Shown: in pieces, positions 19,386 to 27,880 of the stretch
Position numbering within the stretch: the first letter of the stretch is position 1
Layout: every line of letters begins with the position of its first letter
NCBI RefSeq assembly: GCF_949769195.1
Contig: NZ_OX458333.1
Location: forward strand, 4,498,001-4,562,000
DNA: 64,000 bases
Direction: 5' to 3'
DNA from: Methylocaldum szegediense
Lineage (GTDB): Bacteria > Pseudomonadota > Gammaproteobacteria > Methylococcales > Methylococcaceae
Program-made: the position numbers and the translations under genes
Notes under the pieces: model-generated
The model's database searches: none
What the model was told of the DNA's origin: nothing
Seen by the model: only the letters and a program-made list of their open reading frames with translations

Positions 19386-19581
19386 TTTGGAGAAGAAAGC
19401 ATGCGCCGAGCGGCAGGGTCTCCAAGCCTTCAAGCCATTATCGGCATTTTTCACGAATCGGTTTCCAGTCGTTGAACGCCGCAGGGGCGAGACCAGAGGT
19501 AGCGGGACCATGAAAGACCAAGTACCCCATGTGACTTCAGGCCGCAACGCCGACTCTCCCCAGAAATCGGGAGGCGGAAAG

Positions 19582-20310
19582 ATGACACGCCGGTTGCCGA
19601 GTTTGTTCGCGGAATGGCGGGAGGACGTGAACTGCGTTTTCGACCGCGATCCCGCGGCACGCACCCGCTTCGAAGTGCTGACGACTTACCCCGGTCTGCA
19701 TGCCATTCTCATACATCGCATCAGTCATCGCCTGTGGCGGCGCGGTTTTTTCTATGCCGCGCGTTTTCTGGCCTTTCTAGTGCGGCTTTGGACCAATATC
19801 GACATTCATCCCGGAGCGACCATAGGTCGCCGCTTTTTCATAGATCACGGCGCGGGAGTCGTCATCGGCGAGACGGCCGAGATCGGCGATGATGTCACGC
19901 TTTACCACGGCGTCACGTTGGGAGGAACGAGCTGGAACAAGGGCAAGCGCCATCCGACTCTAGGCGATGGTGTTCTGGTCGGTGCCGGCGCCAAAATACT
20001 CGGGCCCATAACTCTGGGCGACAATGTGCGGGTCGGGGCCAATTCGGTCGTGGTCAAAGACGTGCCGGCGAATCGTACCGTGGTCGGGATTCCCGGCCGG
20101 ATCGTGCAGTCGAGGGATCGCGCCACTGTGAATCCGAAACGGCCCGATCTCGACCACAACAATATCCCGGATGTCGTAAATCAGACCATATCCGAGATGA
20201 TGACCCGCATCGAGTCGCTGGAGAAGCTCGTTGCCGCGATGAGACGACCTGAAAACGATAGCCGATATATTGTTCGGACCGTCGGGAACATGCGCGGCCA
20301 GCGGATTTGA
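19582..20310 (+). CDS. cysE: Serine O-acetyltransferase (CysE/NifP type)
   Basis: 242 residues from ATG 19582 (GGGAGGCGG ribosome site); an in-frame ATG at 19510 is possible. Makes O-acetylserine from serine and acetyl-CoA, the precursor of cysteine. N-terminal helical domain ([20 protein letters not shown]), then the left-handed beta-helix with hexapeptide repeats ([20 protein letters not shown]) and the active-site region [20 protein letters not shown]. The NifA/sigma-54 promoter upstream suggests it is the nif-specific enzyme (as nifP in Azotobacter), supplying cysteine for the NifS desulfurase. Confidence 0.95.
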   Translation: MTRRLPSLFAEWREDVNCVFDRDPAARTRFEVLTTYPGLHAILIHRISHRLWRRGFFYAARFLAFLVRLWTNIDIHPGATIGRRFFIDHGAGVVIGETAEIGDDVTLYHGVTLGGTSWNKGKRHPTLGDGVLVGAGAKILGPITLGDNVRVGANSVVVKDVPANRTVVGIPGRIVQSRDRATVNPKRPDLDHNNIPDVVNQTISEMMTRIESLEKLVAAMRRPENDSRYIVRTVGNMRGQRI

Positions 20311-20436
20311 GCCGGCCCGCTCGGCGCGATTTCGTATCCGTATGGAAGACGTGTGTCGTTCTCGGACGGAACGAAGTGAGATTCGAGAGCGCAGCGACCT
20401 TCGGCTTTCCTGCCTTCCGCTGCGCTGTGTGAAGGC

Positions 20437-21003
20437 TTACTCGCGCGTCTTTTTTCTAATTGGCGCGGGTATATTGGCCAAGATGGCGTGAAATAAGGTC
20501 GGATCGTAACCGACGGCGAACCCCAGCAAGGATAAGAGTCCCGCGATTCTTAGATACTGGGCGGGGTTCGTATCGCTCAGAGCGTCCGTTCCACCGGGAA
20601 TTCCGATTGCCAAGCCGGCGATGTACAGCAGATAGACCAAGAAGCTCCGGCACATGCTGGCGAGGGGAGACTCGACCCGATAGGCTATGCTGATCGAAAC
20701 CGACTGGCCATCGGGTAGAGTAGATTCGCTTTGGGTCTCCGAAATCGGTTCGAACTTCCTGAACGTCAACCGGCTTGACACACCGCCAATCACACCGGCA
20801 AGACAGGTCAAAAGGGCAACATTGGTATAGGTGTAAAGAGAAACGGCAGCGGCAAGATCGGTCCAACTGAATGAGGTCGCGAGCTTGCTACGGTAAGGAC
20901 CGGACGAAATCAGCAGTCCTGAGCCAAACAGTGTGATCCAAGCGGCAAGACTGAAAAATCCCGCGACATAATCGATCCATTTTCGATACGAAATCGTTCT
21001 CAT
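20437..21003 (-). CDS. Membrane protein, unknown function
   Basis: 188 residues with four predicted helices: WIDYVAGFFSLAAWITLFGS, the segment around ALLTCLAGVIGGVSS, SFLVYLLYIAGLAIGIPGG and LRIAGLLSLLGFAVGYDPTL. No family recognised. It stands alone on the minus strand between cysE and the Fe-S/Rnf block. Confidence 0.65.
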   Translation of the reverse strand: MRTISYRKWIDYVAGFFSLAAWITLFGSGLLISSGPYRSKLATSFSWTDLAAAVSLYTYTNVALLTCLAGVIGGVSSRLTFRKFEPISETQSESTLPDGQSVSISIAYRVESPLASMCRSFLVYLLYIAGLAIGIPGGTDALSDTNPAQYLRIAGLLSLLGFAVGYDPTLFHAILANIPAPIRKKTRE

Positions 21004-21042
21004 CTCAGAGTCTCCTAGGCATAGCGCCCTGATTTCAACCTT

Positions 21043-21213
21043 ATAAACCGCAGTTGAATGTCCGAAATGGCGGCATGCCCCATCAGCGGTTGCCTTCCCT
21101 CACCCCAACCTCTCTCGCAATGGGCAAAGGGCTAAACTCCCTTCTCTGTCTGGGATAAGCGCTGGCGATGAAGGTCTAGCGCTTTTCAGCTCGTATCCAA
21201 CTGCCGGATCTAG
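21043..21213. repeat. CCCTCACCCCAACC hairpin element, copy 1
   Basis: Begins at AACCGCAGTTGAATG and ends at TATCCAACTGCCGGAT. It shares start, inner CCCTCACCCCAACC block and end with the two tandem copies at 51961-52305. The inner part can fold on itself (in copy 2 as CCCTCACCCCAACCC against GGGTTGGGGATGAGGG). Confidence 0.75.
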
Positions 21214-21279
21214 GTTCAAAGATCGGAGCACCGATCGCCTCGGGTTTCGCTGCTTCATCCGGGCTACGCCGGTTTTCCC

Positions 21280-21477
21280 CTAGTATTCGATCTCTGTCTC
21301 CTCGGCCAGATCCGGCTCTTGCGTGACGAAGCGTTCCCGGTGGACGCTGACCTTGCTCGGGTATTCTTCCGCGTTCGAGCGGCTTTCGGTCAGCGCAAAT
21401 TCGTGCCGATGAAAGCAGCGTTCTCCGACGTCACCGAATTCGGATTCCTTCTTGGCGTGCGCAAAGACGTCCTGTCC
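21280..21477 (-). pseudogene. Possible gene remnant (C-terminal coding fragment)
   Basis: Between two in-frame TAG codons the minus strand reads 65 residues of protein-like composition (GQDVFAHAKKESEFGDVGER, CFHRHEFALTESRSNAEEYP) ending ETEIEY. There is no start codon. The even use of charged and aromatic residues looks coding rather than random, so this may be the tail of a decayed gene. Family not recognised. Confidence 0.35.
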
Positions 21478-21752
21478 CTATGACGTTCGAAACGCACGGA
21501 CCTGATAGCTTGGGGATGATACTCCTGCGGCAGACCAACCCTCCACTGGATTGTCATTCCGAATCCCTTTGATTGAGCACCGAAGAGTGCCGGCTCGGAC
21601 TCTTGTCGACCTCGATTCGCGCCAAGCCGGGCTAGGTATGTCCGATTTTGCCTTGATTCTCTATATATTTAAGGATTGAAATAACGAAGTCCCCATAAAC
21701 GCCGTCCAAGACGTTCTCCGACCATGACAAAGGACATGCAGAAGCGGCCTTT

Positions 21753-21768
21753 TGTCATGAACCTGACA
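21753..21768 (+). promoter_or_regulatory. NifA upstream activator site before the Fe-S/rnf block
   Basis: Exact TGT-N10-ACA (TGTCATGAACCTGACA), 77 bp before the -24 element. Confidence 0.75.
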
Positions 21769-21845
21769 AGACGGAAGCGCGAATCGAATCCGGATGACAT
21801 CCGACTTACCCTGTTAAAACAAAGGGATACATTGTTTTTGAGAAT

Positions 21846-21861
21846 GGGCATCATTATTGCT
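21846..21861 (+). promoter_or_regulatory. Sigma-54-like promoter before the Fe-S/rnf block
   Basis: GGGCATCATTATTGCT: GG and GC pairs 10 nt apart, CA after GG and TTGC conserved; two positions of TGGCAC differ. Its position after an exact NifA site supports it. The predicted transcript start, about 21872, is 28 nt before the first gene. Confidence 0.65.
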
Positions 21862-21899
21862 TGAAGCCTGACGACAGGCTTTTGTTCTCATGCAGCGTA

Positions 21900-23243
21900 A
21901 TGGATACCCAACTCGATTGGTCGGCCTATGACAGCTACGGTGCGGGCGATGCTTACGCGGCGCTACCGGCGACGGGCGGCGCCTTCGGCAAGGCGGCGGC
22001 GGTCTGCATAGGCAACCGGCAGTGTCAACGCACCGAAAAGGGTGTCATGTGCCCGAGCTTTCGAGCTACCTTGGATGCTGCCCATTCGACCCAGCACAGG
22101 GCTGCGACGCTCAAGGCCGCTCTGAATGGGGAATACGGCCCGGAACCTTTTGCCGGGCCCGAGCTCGCCGCGGCGATGGATCTTTGCGTCGGCTGCAAGG
22201 GGTGCAAGCGCGAGTGCCCGAACGGGGTGGACATGGCGCTGCTTCGTGTCGAGACTCTCGCCCAACGTTGGGCGGCGCTCGGCGGGGCGCCTCTACGCGA
22301 ACGGCTCTTCGCCCATCTGCCGCGCTTCGCGCGCTGGCTTGGGCTGCTGAATCCGCTTCTTTCTCTGCGTGAACGCTGGCCGGCTTTGGCTCGCTGGATG
22401 GAGCGCCGCTTGGGGATAGCCGCCCGGCGTTCGTTGCCGCGGGGTGCCGCCCGCAGCTTTCTTTCCTCGGTGCCGACCGAGGCCGTCGGGGCTGCTGACG
22501 GACGTGAAATCGTCCTGCTGGTGGATACCTTTTCCAACCATTTCGATACCGAAACCGCGAAGGCTGCACTGGAGCTGTTGGCGGCCGGCGGCTACCGGAT
22601 CTACATCGCGCGCGCGGCGGCAGGCGAACGGCCCTTGTGCTGCGGGCGCACGTTTCTTTCTCATGGTTTGATCGCGGAAGCGCGGGCCGAAGCTCGGCGC
22701 ATGGTCGATGCGCTCTGGCCTTTCGTGGAGCGCGGGTTGCCCGTGGTCGGGCTGGAACCGTCCTGCCTGCTCATGCTGCGCGACGAGTATCACAGCCTTG
22801 GATTAGGCGAGAAAGTCGACAAGATCGCCAAGGCGGCCGTGTTGCTCGAAGAATTTCTGGCCCGTGAGCATGACGCCAAGCGCCTCGGGCTGGCGTTCAA
22901 GACCATGCCCGGCGCACGGGCGTTAGTGTACGGACATTGTCATCAAAAGGCCTTCGGCGCTCTGAAAGCGATGCGGAAAGTCTTGGGGTTGGTGCCGGAA
23001 CTCCAGGTCGAGTTCATCGAGTCGAGCTGCTGCGGCATGGCTGGTGCCTTCGGCCTCGAAGCCGAGCACTACGATGTGTCGATGCGGATGGCGGAGCTCG
23101 CCCTACTGCCGAAGGTGCGCGAGGCCGATTCCGACACGCTGCTGATCGCCAACGGCATCAGCTGTCGTCACCAGATCCGCGACGGTGCCGGACGCGACAG
23201 TATGCATTTCGCGCGGGTGCTGCGCATGGCGCTCGCTGCGTGA
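21900..23243 (+). CDS. Fe-S protein: free-standing C-terminal half of a YdiJ/D-lactate-dehydrogenase-type oxidoreductase
   Basis: 447 residues from ATG 21900; the frame extends to a TTG inside the promoter, so 21900 is preferred. The N-terminal C36-x5-C42-x8-C51-P pattern (CIGNRQCQRTEKGVMCPSFR) and C96-V-G-C99-K-G-C102-K-R-E-C106-P bind iron-sulfur clusters as in the C-terminal part of FAD-linked YdiJ-like enzymes. The second half has two CCG-type modules (LCCGRTFLSHG, ESSCCGMAGAFG). The FAD-binding domain is absent and no neighbour supplies one. Position behind a NifA promoter and ahead of rnfA suggests electron transfer to or from Rnf; this is inference. Confidence 0.82.
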   Translation: MDTQLDWSAYDSYGAGDAYAALPATGGAFGKAAAVCIGNRQCQRTEKGVMCPSFRATLDAAHSTQHRAATLKAALNGEYGPEPFAGPELAAAMDLCVGCKGCKRECPNGVDMALLRVETLAQRWAALGGAPLRERLFAHLPRFARWLGLLNPLLSLRERWPALARWMERRLGIAARRSLPRGAARSFLSSVPTEAVGAADGREIVLLVDTFSNHFDTETAKAALELLAAGGYRIYIARAAAGERPLCCGRTFLSHGLIAEARAEARRMVDALWPFVERGLPVVGLEPSCLLMLRDEYHSLGLGEKVDKIAKAAVLLEEFLAREHDAKRLGLAFKTMPGARALVYGHCHQKAFGALKAMRKVLGLVPELQVEFIESSCCGMAGAFGLEAEHYDVSMRMAELALLPKVREADSDTLLIANGISCRHQIRDGAGRDSMHFARVLRMALAA

Positions 23244-23261
23244 ATTCAGGGAGAACGAAGC

Positions 23262-23486
23262 ATGACGGTTGCATCAGGTTTTTTCGTGGACTGGGCCGGT
23301 AACGCCCGCCGGACCGAGGAGCGGGGCGGCGGTTACCGTTGCGAGGTCGATACCGTGGCGCGTTACGTCGCCGTGCTCTCGCAGAAGGGCACGCTTATTC
23401 ATGAGGCCACCTTTTACAAAACCCTAGCGGACATGGAAGCGGCCGGCATCAAAGCCAAGCTGGTGGACGTTTCGGTGCCCTGGTAG
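23262..23486 (+). CDS. Small hypothetical protein in the rnf operon
   Basis: 74 residues (TVASGFFVDWAGNARRTEER start), no cysteine clusters apart from one Cys, no membrane segment. Family not recognised. Preceded by GGGAGAACG and 18 bp after the Fe-S protein gene, so it is co-transcribed with it and with the Rieske gene 9 bp downstream. Confidence 0.75.
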   Translation: MTVASGFFVDWAGNARRTEERGGGYRCEVDTVARYVAVLSQKGTLIHEATFYKTLADMEAAGIKAKLVDVSVPW

Positions 23487-23495
23487 GTAGCGGCA

Positions 23496-23819
23496 ATGAG
23501 CTACACCACCGTATGCAAATACCGGAATCTCGGCGAAGGGGAGATGGTTCCCTTCACCGTGGACGGCCGTAAGATCCTGCTGGTATGGCCGGACGGCGGC
23601 GAGCTCAAGGCGTTTCAAGGCACCTGCCCGCACCAGAACGCGGCTTTGAAATACGGCGGATTCAACGGTCGGATCATCACCTGCCCCCTCCACAACTGGG
23701 CGTTCGATGCCCGCACCGGAAGGGGCGTGAGTCCTCCGGGGTGTGCTCTGGAAGAGTATCCGCTACGTATCGAAGACGGCATGGTCCAGGTGGATCTTTC
23801 GGGAACCGATCCGACTTGA
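23496..23819 (+). CDS. Rieske-type [2Fe-2S] ferredoxin
   Basis: 107 residues, a small soluble Rieske protein of the NirD/BphF type. Cluster ligands are C44 and H46 in GTCPHQNAAL and C63 and H66 in ITCPLHNWAF. No transmembrane anchor or Tat signal, so it is a cytoplasmic carrier. Located in the NifA-controlled run between the CCG Fe-S protein and rnfA; probably an electron-transfer partner within this module (inference). Confidence 0.92.
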   Translation: MSYTTVCKYRNLGEGEMVPFTVDGRKILLVWPDGGELKAFQGTCPHQNAALKYGGFNGRIITCPLHNWAFDARTGRGVSPPGCALEEYPLRIEDGMVQVDLSGTDPT

Positions 23820-23880
23820 GCTGGACAGCGGTCGGACGAAGTTTGATTTTTCTTACGCGCATTACTTCGGGAAGTTTGTT

Positions 23881-24162
23881 ATGGCGAGTTACGAAAAATT
23901 GAAGAGCGATATGTCGGTCTGCGACGGCGAAAGAGTGGGCGGATATCCCTTTCCCTGTCACGGGCAGTTATACCGCTGTTTGGCCTGCGGAGCCGTTGGC
24001 TGCCGGCAAACCAAGGACCATGCGTGCAGCAAGCAGGGCTTCGATGTTTCGTTCAAGTGTTATGGCTGTGGCGTAGCCGGACAGTACGAAGCGGTGGCGT
24101 CCGGCCACGTCCAAAGCAAGAGCGCCGCCTGCTCGCCGGAGCGGATCGCGAACGCCGATTGA
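23881..24162 (+). CDS. Cysteine-rich small protein, possible metal-ribbon
   Basis: 93 residues from ATG 23881; the longer frame upstream overlaps the Rieske gene. Cysteines are paired ([15 protein letters not shown] and [12 protein letters not shown]) with additional C and H, like a zinc ribbon or Fe-S binding site. No family recognised. It directly precedes rnfA by 31 bp and belongs to the same transcription unit. Confidence 0.7.
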   Translation: MASYEKLKSDMSVCDGERVGGYPFPCHGQLYRCLACGAVGCRQTKDHACSKQGFDVSFKCYGCGVAGQYEAVASGHVQSKSAACSPERIANAD

Positions 24163-24193
24163 GAGACCGAATACCGGCGGAGGCGACACGACG

Positions 24194-24775
24194 ATGGGCG
24201 ATTACCTGATGCTGTTGCTGGGCACCGCGTTGGTCAACAACGTGGTACTGGTCAAGTTCCTGGGACTGTGCCCCTTCATGGGCGTGTCGAAAAAGCTGGA
24301 TTCGGCGCTGGGCATGGGTATGGCGACCACCTTCGTGCTGACCCTGACGGCCGTCGCCAGTTGGCTTCTAGAGCACTACCTGCTGGCCCCGCTCGGCATC
24401 GGTTTCCTTCGGATTCTGTCGTTCATTCTGGTAATCGCCGCCGTGGTCCAGTTCACCGAGATGGTGGTGCGCAAGACCAGTCCGGTGCTCTATCAGGTGC
24501 TCGGCATTTTTCTGCCGCTCATCACGACCAACTGCGCCGTGCTGGGGGTCGCCCTTTTGAACATCCAGCAGGAATACGATTTTCTCCATAGCGCCTTGTT
24601 CGGATTCGGCTCCGCGCTGGGGTTCACCCTGGTCATGGTCATTTTCGCCGGAATTCGGGAGCGGCTAGCCCTCATGAGCGTTCCGGAAGCCTTTGCCGGC
24701 GGGCCTATCGCTTTCATTTCCGCCGGGATTCTGTCCCTGGCGTTCATGGGATTCGCGGGACTCAACACGCATTAG
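24194..24775 (+). CDS. rnfA: Electron transport complex subunit RnfA
   Basis: 193 residues, integral membrane subunit of the Rnf complex, which uses the ion gradient to reduce low-potential ferredoxin for nitrogenase. Six helices; the conserved [20 protein letters not shown] and [20 protein letters not shown] segments carry the Cys residues that bind a membrane [2Fe-2S] cluster with RnfE. Length equals that of known RnfA. First of six rnf genes, rnfB starts 8 bp after it. Confidence 0.97.
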   Translation: MGDYLMLLLGTALVNNVVLVKFLGLCPFMGVSKKLDSALGMGMATTFVLTLTAVASWLLEHYLLAPLGIGFLRILSFILVIAAVVQFTEMVVRKTSPVLYQVLGIFLPLITTNCAVLGVALLNIQQEYDFLHSALFGFGSALGFTLVMVIFAGIRERLALMSVPEAFAGGPIAFISAGILSLAFMGFAGLNTH

Positions 24776-24783
24776 GCCAGCTT

Positions 24784-25329
24784 ATGTACATCTTATTCGC
24801 CGTTGTCAGCCTCGCCGCCTTGGGACTTGCTCTCGGTTTCATGCTGGGCGCCGCCGCCCGCTACTTCAAGGTCGAAGACAATCCGCTGGTCGACGAGATC
24901 GAAAAGATGATGCCGGGCTCGCAATGCGGCCAATGCGGCTATCCCGGCTGCCGGCCGGCGGCGGAAGCGCTGGTGGCGGGAAAGGCGCCGGCCACGCTGT
25001 GTCCGCCCGGCGGCAGAGCTTTGGCCGAACAGTTGGCGAACAAGCTCTCGCTCGAGATCGACCTGGCCAGCGTGCAAGACCAGGTGCCCATGGTGGCGAG
25101 AGTGAGCGAAGCGACCTGTATCGGCTGCACCCGTTGTTTGAAGGTATGTCCCACCGACGCCATCGTCGGCGCGCCCAAGCAGATCCATGCCGTCATTGCC
25201 GATGCCTGCATCGCCTGCGGGAAATGCGTGGAAGTCTGTCCGACCGAATGCCTAGGGATGCAGCCGGTCAAGACCACCTTGCGTAACTGGCGCTGGAGCA
25301 AGCCGGAGCCGGCACCGGCGGGAGCCTGA
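24784..25329 (+). CDS. rnfB: Electron transport complex subunit RnfB
   Basis: 181 residues. Polyferredoxin subunit that meets the soluble electron carrier. N-terminal membrane anchor (LFAVVSLAALGLALGFMLGA), a four-Cys cluster domain (PGSQCGQCGYPGC) and two [4Fe-4S] ferredoxin motifs (CIGCTRCLKVCP and CIACGKCVEVCP). All cluster cysteines present. Lies between rnfA and rnfC. Confidence 0.97.
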   Translation: MYILFAVVSLAALGLALGFMLGAAARYFKVEDNPLVDEIEKMMPGSQCGQCGYPGCRPAAEALVAGKAPATLCPPGGRALAEQLANKLSLEIDLASVQDQVPMVARVSEATCIGCTRCLKVCPTDAIVGAPKQIHAVIADACIACGKCVEVCPTECLGMQPVKTTLRNWRWSKPEPAPAGA

Positions 25330-25331
25330 AC

Positions 25332-26804
25332 ATGGTGGTACTGGACATCGGCGCACTATGGCGTAGGCGGAGGAGGATCCGGGGCGGCGTCCACCCGGAG
25401 CCGCGCAAGGAATCGACCGCGGACAAACCCATCGTCACGGATTTTCCTCTGCCGGAACGGCTTTACCTGCCGTTGCAGCAACACCTGGGGCAGCCGGCGG
25501 AGCCCGTGGTCCGGGTCGGCGATAAGGTTTTGAAAGGGCAGTTGCTCGCGGCCGGCCGGGGCGCGGTCTCGGCCCCGGTGCACGCCTCGACCTCGGGAAC
25601 CGTGGCCGCCATTGAAGATTATCCGGCACCGCATCCTTCGGGACTCCCGACTCCGACCATCGTGCTCGAACCGGATGGGGAGGATCGCTGGATCGAGGAA
25701 AGCGAGGAAATCGACCCGTTCGGCCTGACGCCAGACGAGATCTGCGCCCGCGTCGACCGCGCCGGTATCGTCGGCCTGGGCGGAGCCGCGTTCCCGTCTG
25801 CAGTGAAACTGAACCTCGGGTGGCGGACCCGCATTCGTACCCTCATCCTCAACGGCGGCGAGTGCGAACCGTATCTGACCTGCGACGACCGCCTGATGCG
25901 AGAGCGCGCCGCGGAGATCGTCGAAGGCGTCCGAATCATGTTGCACGGGCTGCAATGCCCGACCGCCCTGATCGCGATCGAGGACAACAAGCCGGAAGCC
26001 TACGCCGCCATGCAGGACGCGGCTATGAAACACGGCCGCATCGAGGTCGTGAAGGTGCCATCCCTCTATCCCATGGGCTGGGAAAAGAATCTCATCACCC
26101 ATCTGACCGGGAAAGAAGTGCCGGCGGGCGGCCGCCCCACCGATGTCGGCGTGCTGCTGCACAACGTGGCGACCGCCTATGCCGTGCAGCAGGCGGTTCG
26201 ATACGGACGGCCGCTGATCAGCCGTGTGGTCACGGTCAGCGGCGAAGCGGTGGAGTCGCCGCGCAACGTGGAGGCTCCGTTCGGCACGCTGTTGTCGGAA
26301 CTTCTCGCCTTTTGTAGGCATCGGCCCGAACGGACCGCCCGTTACGTGATGGGCGGCCCCATGATGGGCGACGTTCTGCCCCATGTTCAGGTCCCGATTG
26401 TCAAGCGCACCAGCGGCATACTGGCGCTCACGCCGGAGGAAATCCAAGCCACGGACGCCCGGCCCTGCATCCGCTGCGGACGTTGTGTTTCAGCCTGCCC
26501 GGTCGGGTTGTTGCCGTTGGAAATGATGAGCCGGATACGGGCGGGGCAGTTCGATGCGGCGGTAAGTTTCGGTCTTCGCGACTGCATCAATTGCAGTTCC
26601 TGTTCCTATGTTTGCCCCTCGCGGATTCCCCTGGTGCATTACTTCAAGTACGCGAGCGGAGAGCTGATGGCGCGCCAGGAGGCGCAGCAGAAAACCGAGC
26701 GGACCAATCGTCTGGCCGAAGAGAAGCGACGCCGGCTGGAGCGTGCCAAGCAGGCGGCAGCGGCGCGTAAGGCGCAGGCTTCCGCTAAGGAGGATGCGTC
26801 ATGA
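25332..26804 (+). CDS. rnfC: Electron transport complex subunit RnfC
   Basis: 490 residues. Peripheral NADH/FMN subunit of Rnf. The NuoF-like part has GIVGLGGAAFPSAVKLN and LNGGECEPYLTCDDRL; the C-terminus holds two [4Fe-4S] motifs, CIRCGRCVSACPVG and CINCSSCSYVCPSRIP. It ends in a charged Ala/Lys-rich helix (KTERTNRLAEEKRRRLERAK). The stop overlaps rnfD by 4 bp (ATGA). Confidence 0.97.
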   Translation: MVVLDIGALWRRRRRIRGGVHPEPRKESTADKPIVTDFPLPERLYLPLQQHLGQPAEPVVRVGDKVLKGQLLAAGRGAVSAPVHASTSGTVAAIEDYPAPHPSGLPTPTIVLEPDGEDRWIEESEEIDPFGLTPDEICARVDRAGIVGLGGAAFPSAVKLNLGWRTRIRTLILNGGECEPYLTCDDRLMRERAAEIVEGVRIMLHGLQCPTALIAIEDNKPEAYAAMQDAAMKHGRIEVVKVPSLYPMGWEKNLITHLTGKEVPAGGRPTDVGVLLHNVATAYAVQQAVRYGRPLISRVVTVSGEAVESPRNVEAPFGTLLSELLAFCRHRPERTARYVMGGPMMGDVLPHVQVPIVKRTSGILALTPEEIQATDARPCIRCGRCVSACPVGLLPLEMMSRIRAGQFDAAVSFGLRDCINCSSCSYVCPSRIPLVHYFKYASGELMARQEAQQKTERTNRLAEEKRRRLERAKQAAAARKAQASAKEDAS

Positions 26805-27880
26805 GTAAGGTTTACCTGCCCGTTGCGCCGTTAACGCGTGCCGATCATCCGGTGCAAGCCATCATGGCGCGGGTCGTTCTGGCTTTGGTGCCGGCCACCG
26901 CTTTTGGACTGTTTTTGTTCGGATGGCCGGCAGTCTATCTGTTCTCGATTACAGTTTTAGCAGCGGTGCTATTCGAAGCCGTTTGCCTGAAGCTCGCAGG
27001 CAAACCGGCTTCGCTTTTTCTGTGGGACGGCTCCGCATTGCTGACCGGTTGGCTTCTCGCCTTGAGTCTTCCACCCTGGGCACCCTGGTGGATCGGCGTG
27101 ACCGGGGCAGGTCTCGCCATCGCCGTCGGCAAGCAGGTTTATGGCGGCATCGGCCAAAACCTGTTCAACCCCGCGATGCTCGCGCGCGTCGCTCTGCTGG
27201 TGTCGTATCCGCTGGAAATGACCACCTGGGTCAAGCCGGTGCCTTTGTTTTCCGAACACGCTCCTGATCCCCTCGCGGCCTTGGGGATCACCTTCGGCGG
27301 TAGCAGCATCGATGGCTTCACTGGTGCGACTTTCATAGGCCATGTCAAAACCGAGCTGTCGCAGGGACGAACGCTGGAGCAGGCTTTCGAGAACGGCCAG
27401 TTCGGTCTGGCCGAAGCCTGGCTGGGATGGACGCCGGGAAGCCTAGGCGAAACATCGGCTCCGCTAGTAGCAGCTGGTGGTTTATGGCTGCTCCGGAAAA
27501 GGATCATCACCTGGCATATTCCGGTTTCCTTGCTGGCAACTGTCACCGTTCTGGCTAGCCTGTTCCATCTTGTCGACGGCGACCGTTATTTCGGTCCTCT
27601 GTGGCATCTCGGGTCCGGCGGTGTGATGCTAGCCGCCTTTTTCATCGCCACCGATTACGTCACTTCGCCGGCCAGTCCCAAGGGGCAACTCATTTTCGGA
27701 GCCGGCTGCGGGCTCCTGATCTTCGTCATTCGTACCTGGGGCGGATTCCCTGAGGGTGTGGGTTTCGCCGTGCTGCTGATGAATGCGCTGACTCCGGTGA
27801 TCGACTATTACGTCCGGCCCCGGATCTACGGACGCGATTACAAGGGCAGGCCCTTGAAATTGCCGGAGAGCAAAGAATGA
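26801..27880 (+). CDS. rnfD: Electron transport complex subunit RnfD
   Basis: 359 residues, membrane subunit with about nine helices and a covalently bound FMN. The flavinylation-type site is GFTGATFIGH near residue 173. The conserved IATDYVTSPASPKGQLIFGA segment is present. Overlaps rnfC and rnfG by 4 bp on each side. Confidence 0.96.
   Translation: MSKVYLPVAPLTRADHPVQAIMARVVLALVPATAFGLFLFGWPAVYLFSITVLAAVLFEAVCLKLAGKPASLFLWDGSALLTGWLLALSLPPWAPWWIGVTGAGLAIAVGKQVYGGIGQNLFNPAMLARVALLVSYPLEMTTWVKPVPLFSEHAPDPLAALGITFGGSSIDGFTGATFIGHVKTELSQGRTLEQAFENGQFGLAEAWLGWTPGSLGETSAPLVAAGGLWLLRKRIITWHIPVSLLATVTVLASLFHLVDGDRYFGPLWHLGSGGVMLAAFFIATDYVTSPASPKGQLIFGAGCGLLIFVIRTWGGFPEGVGFAVLLMNALTPVIDYYVRPRIYGRDYKGRPLKLPESKE

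Noticed and set aside
25356-26447. 363-codon open frame on the minus strand
   Set aside because: Lies fully opposite rnfC, which has all family motifs; the antisense protein is His/Arg-rich with no family resemblance. A GC-rich shadow frame.
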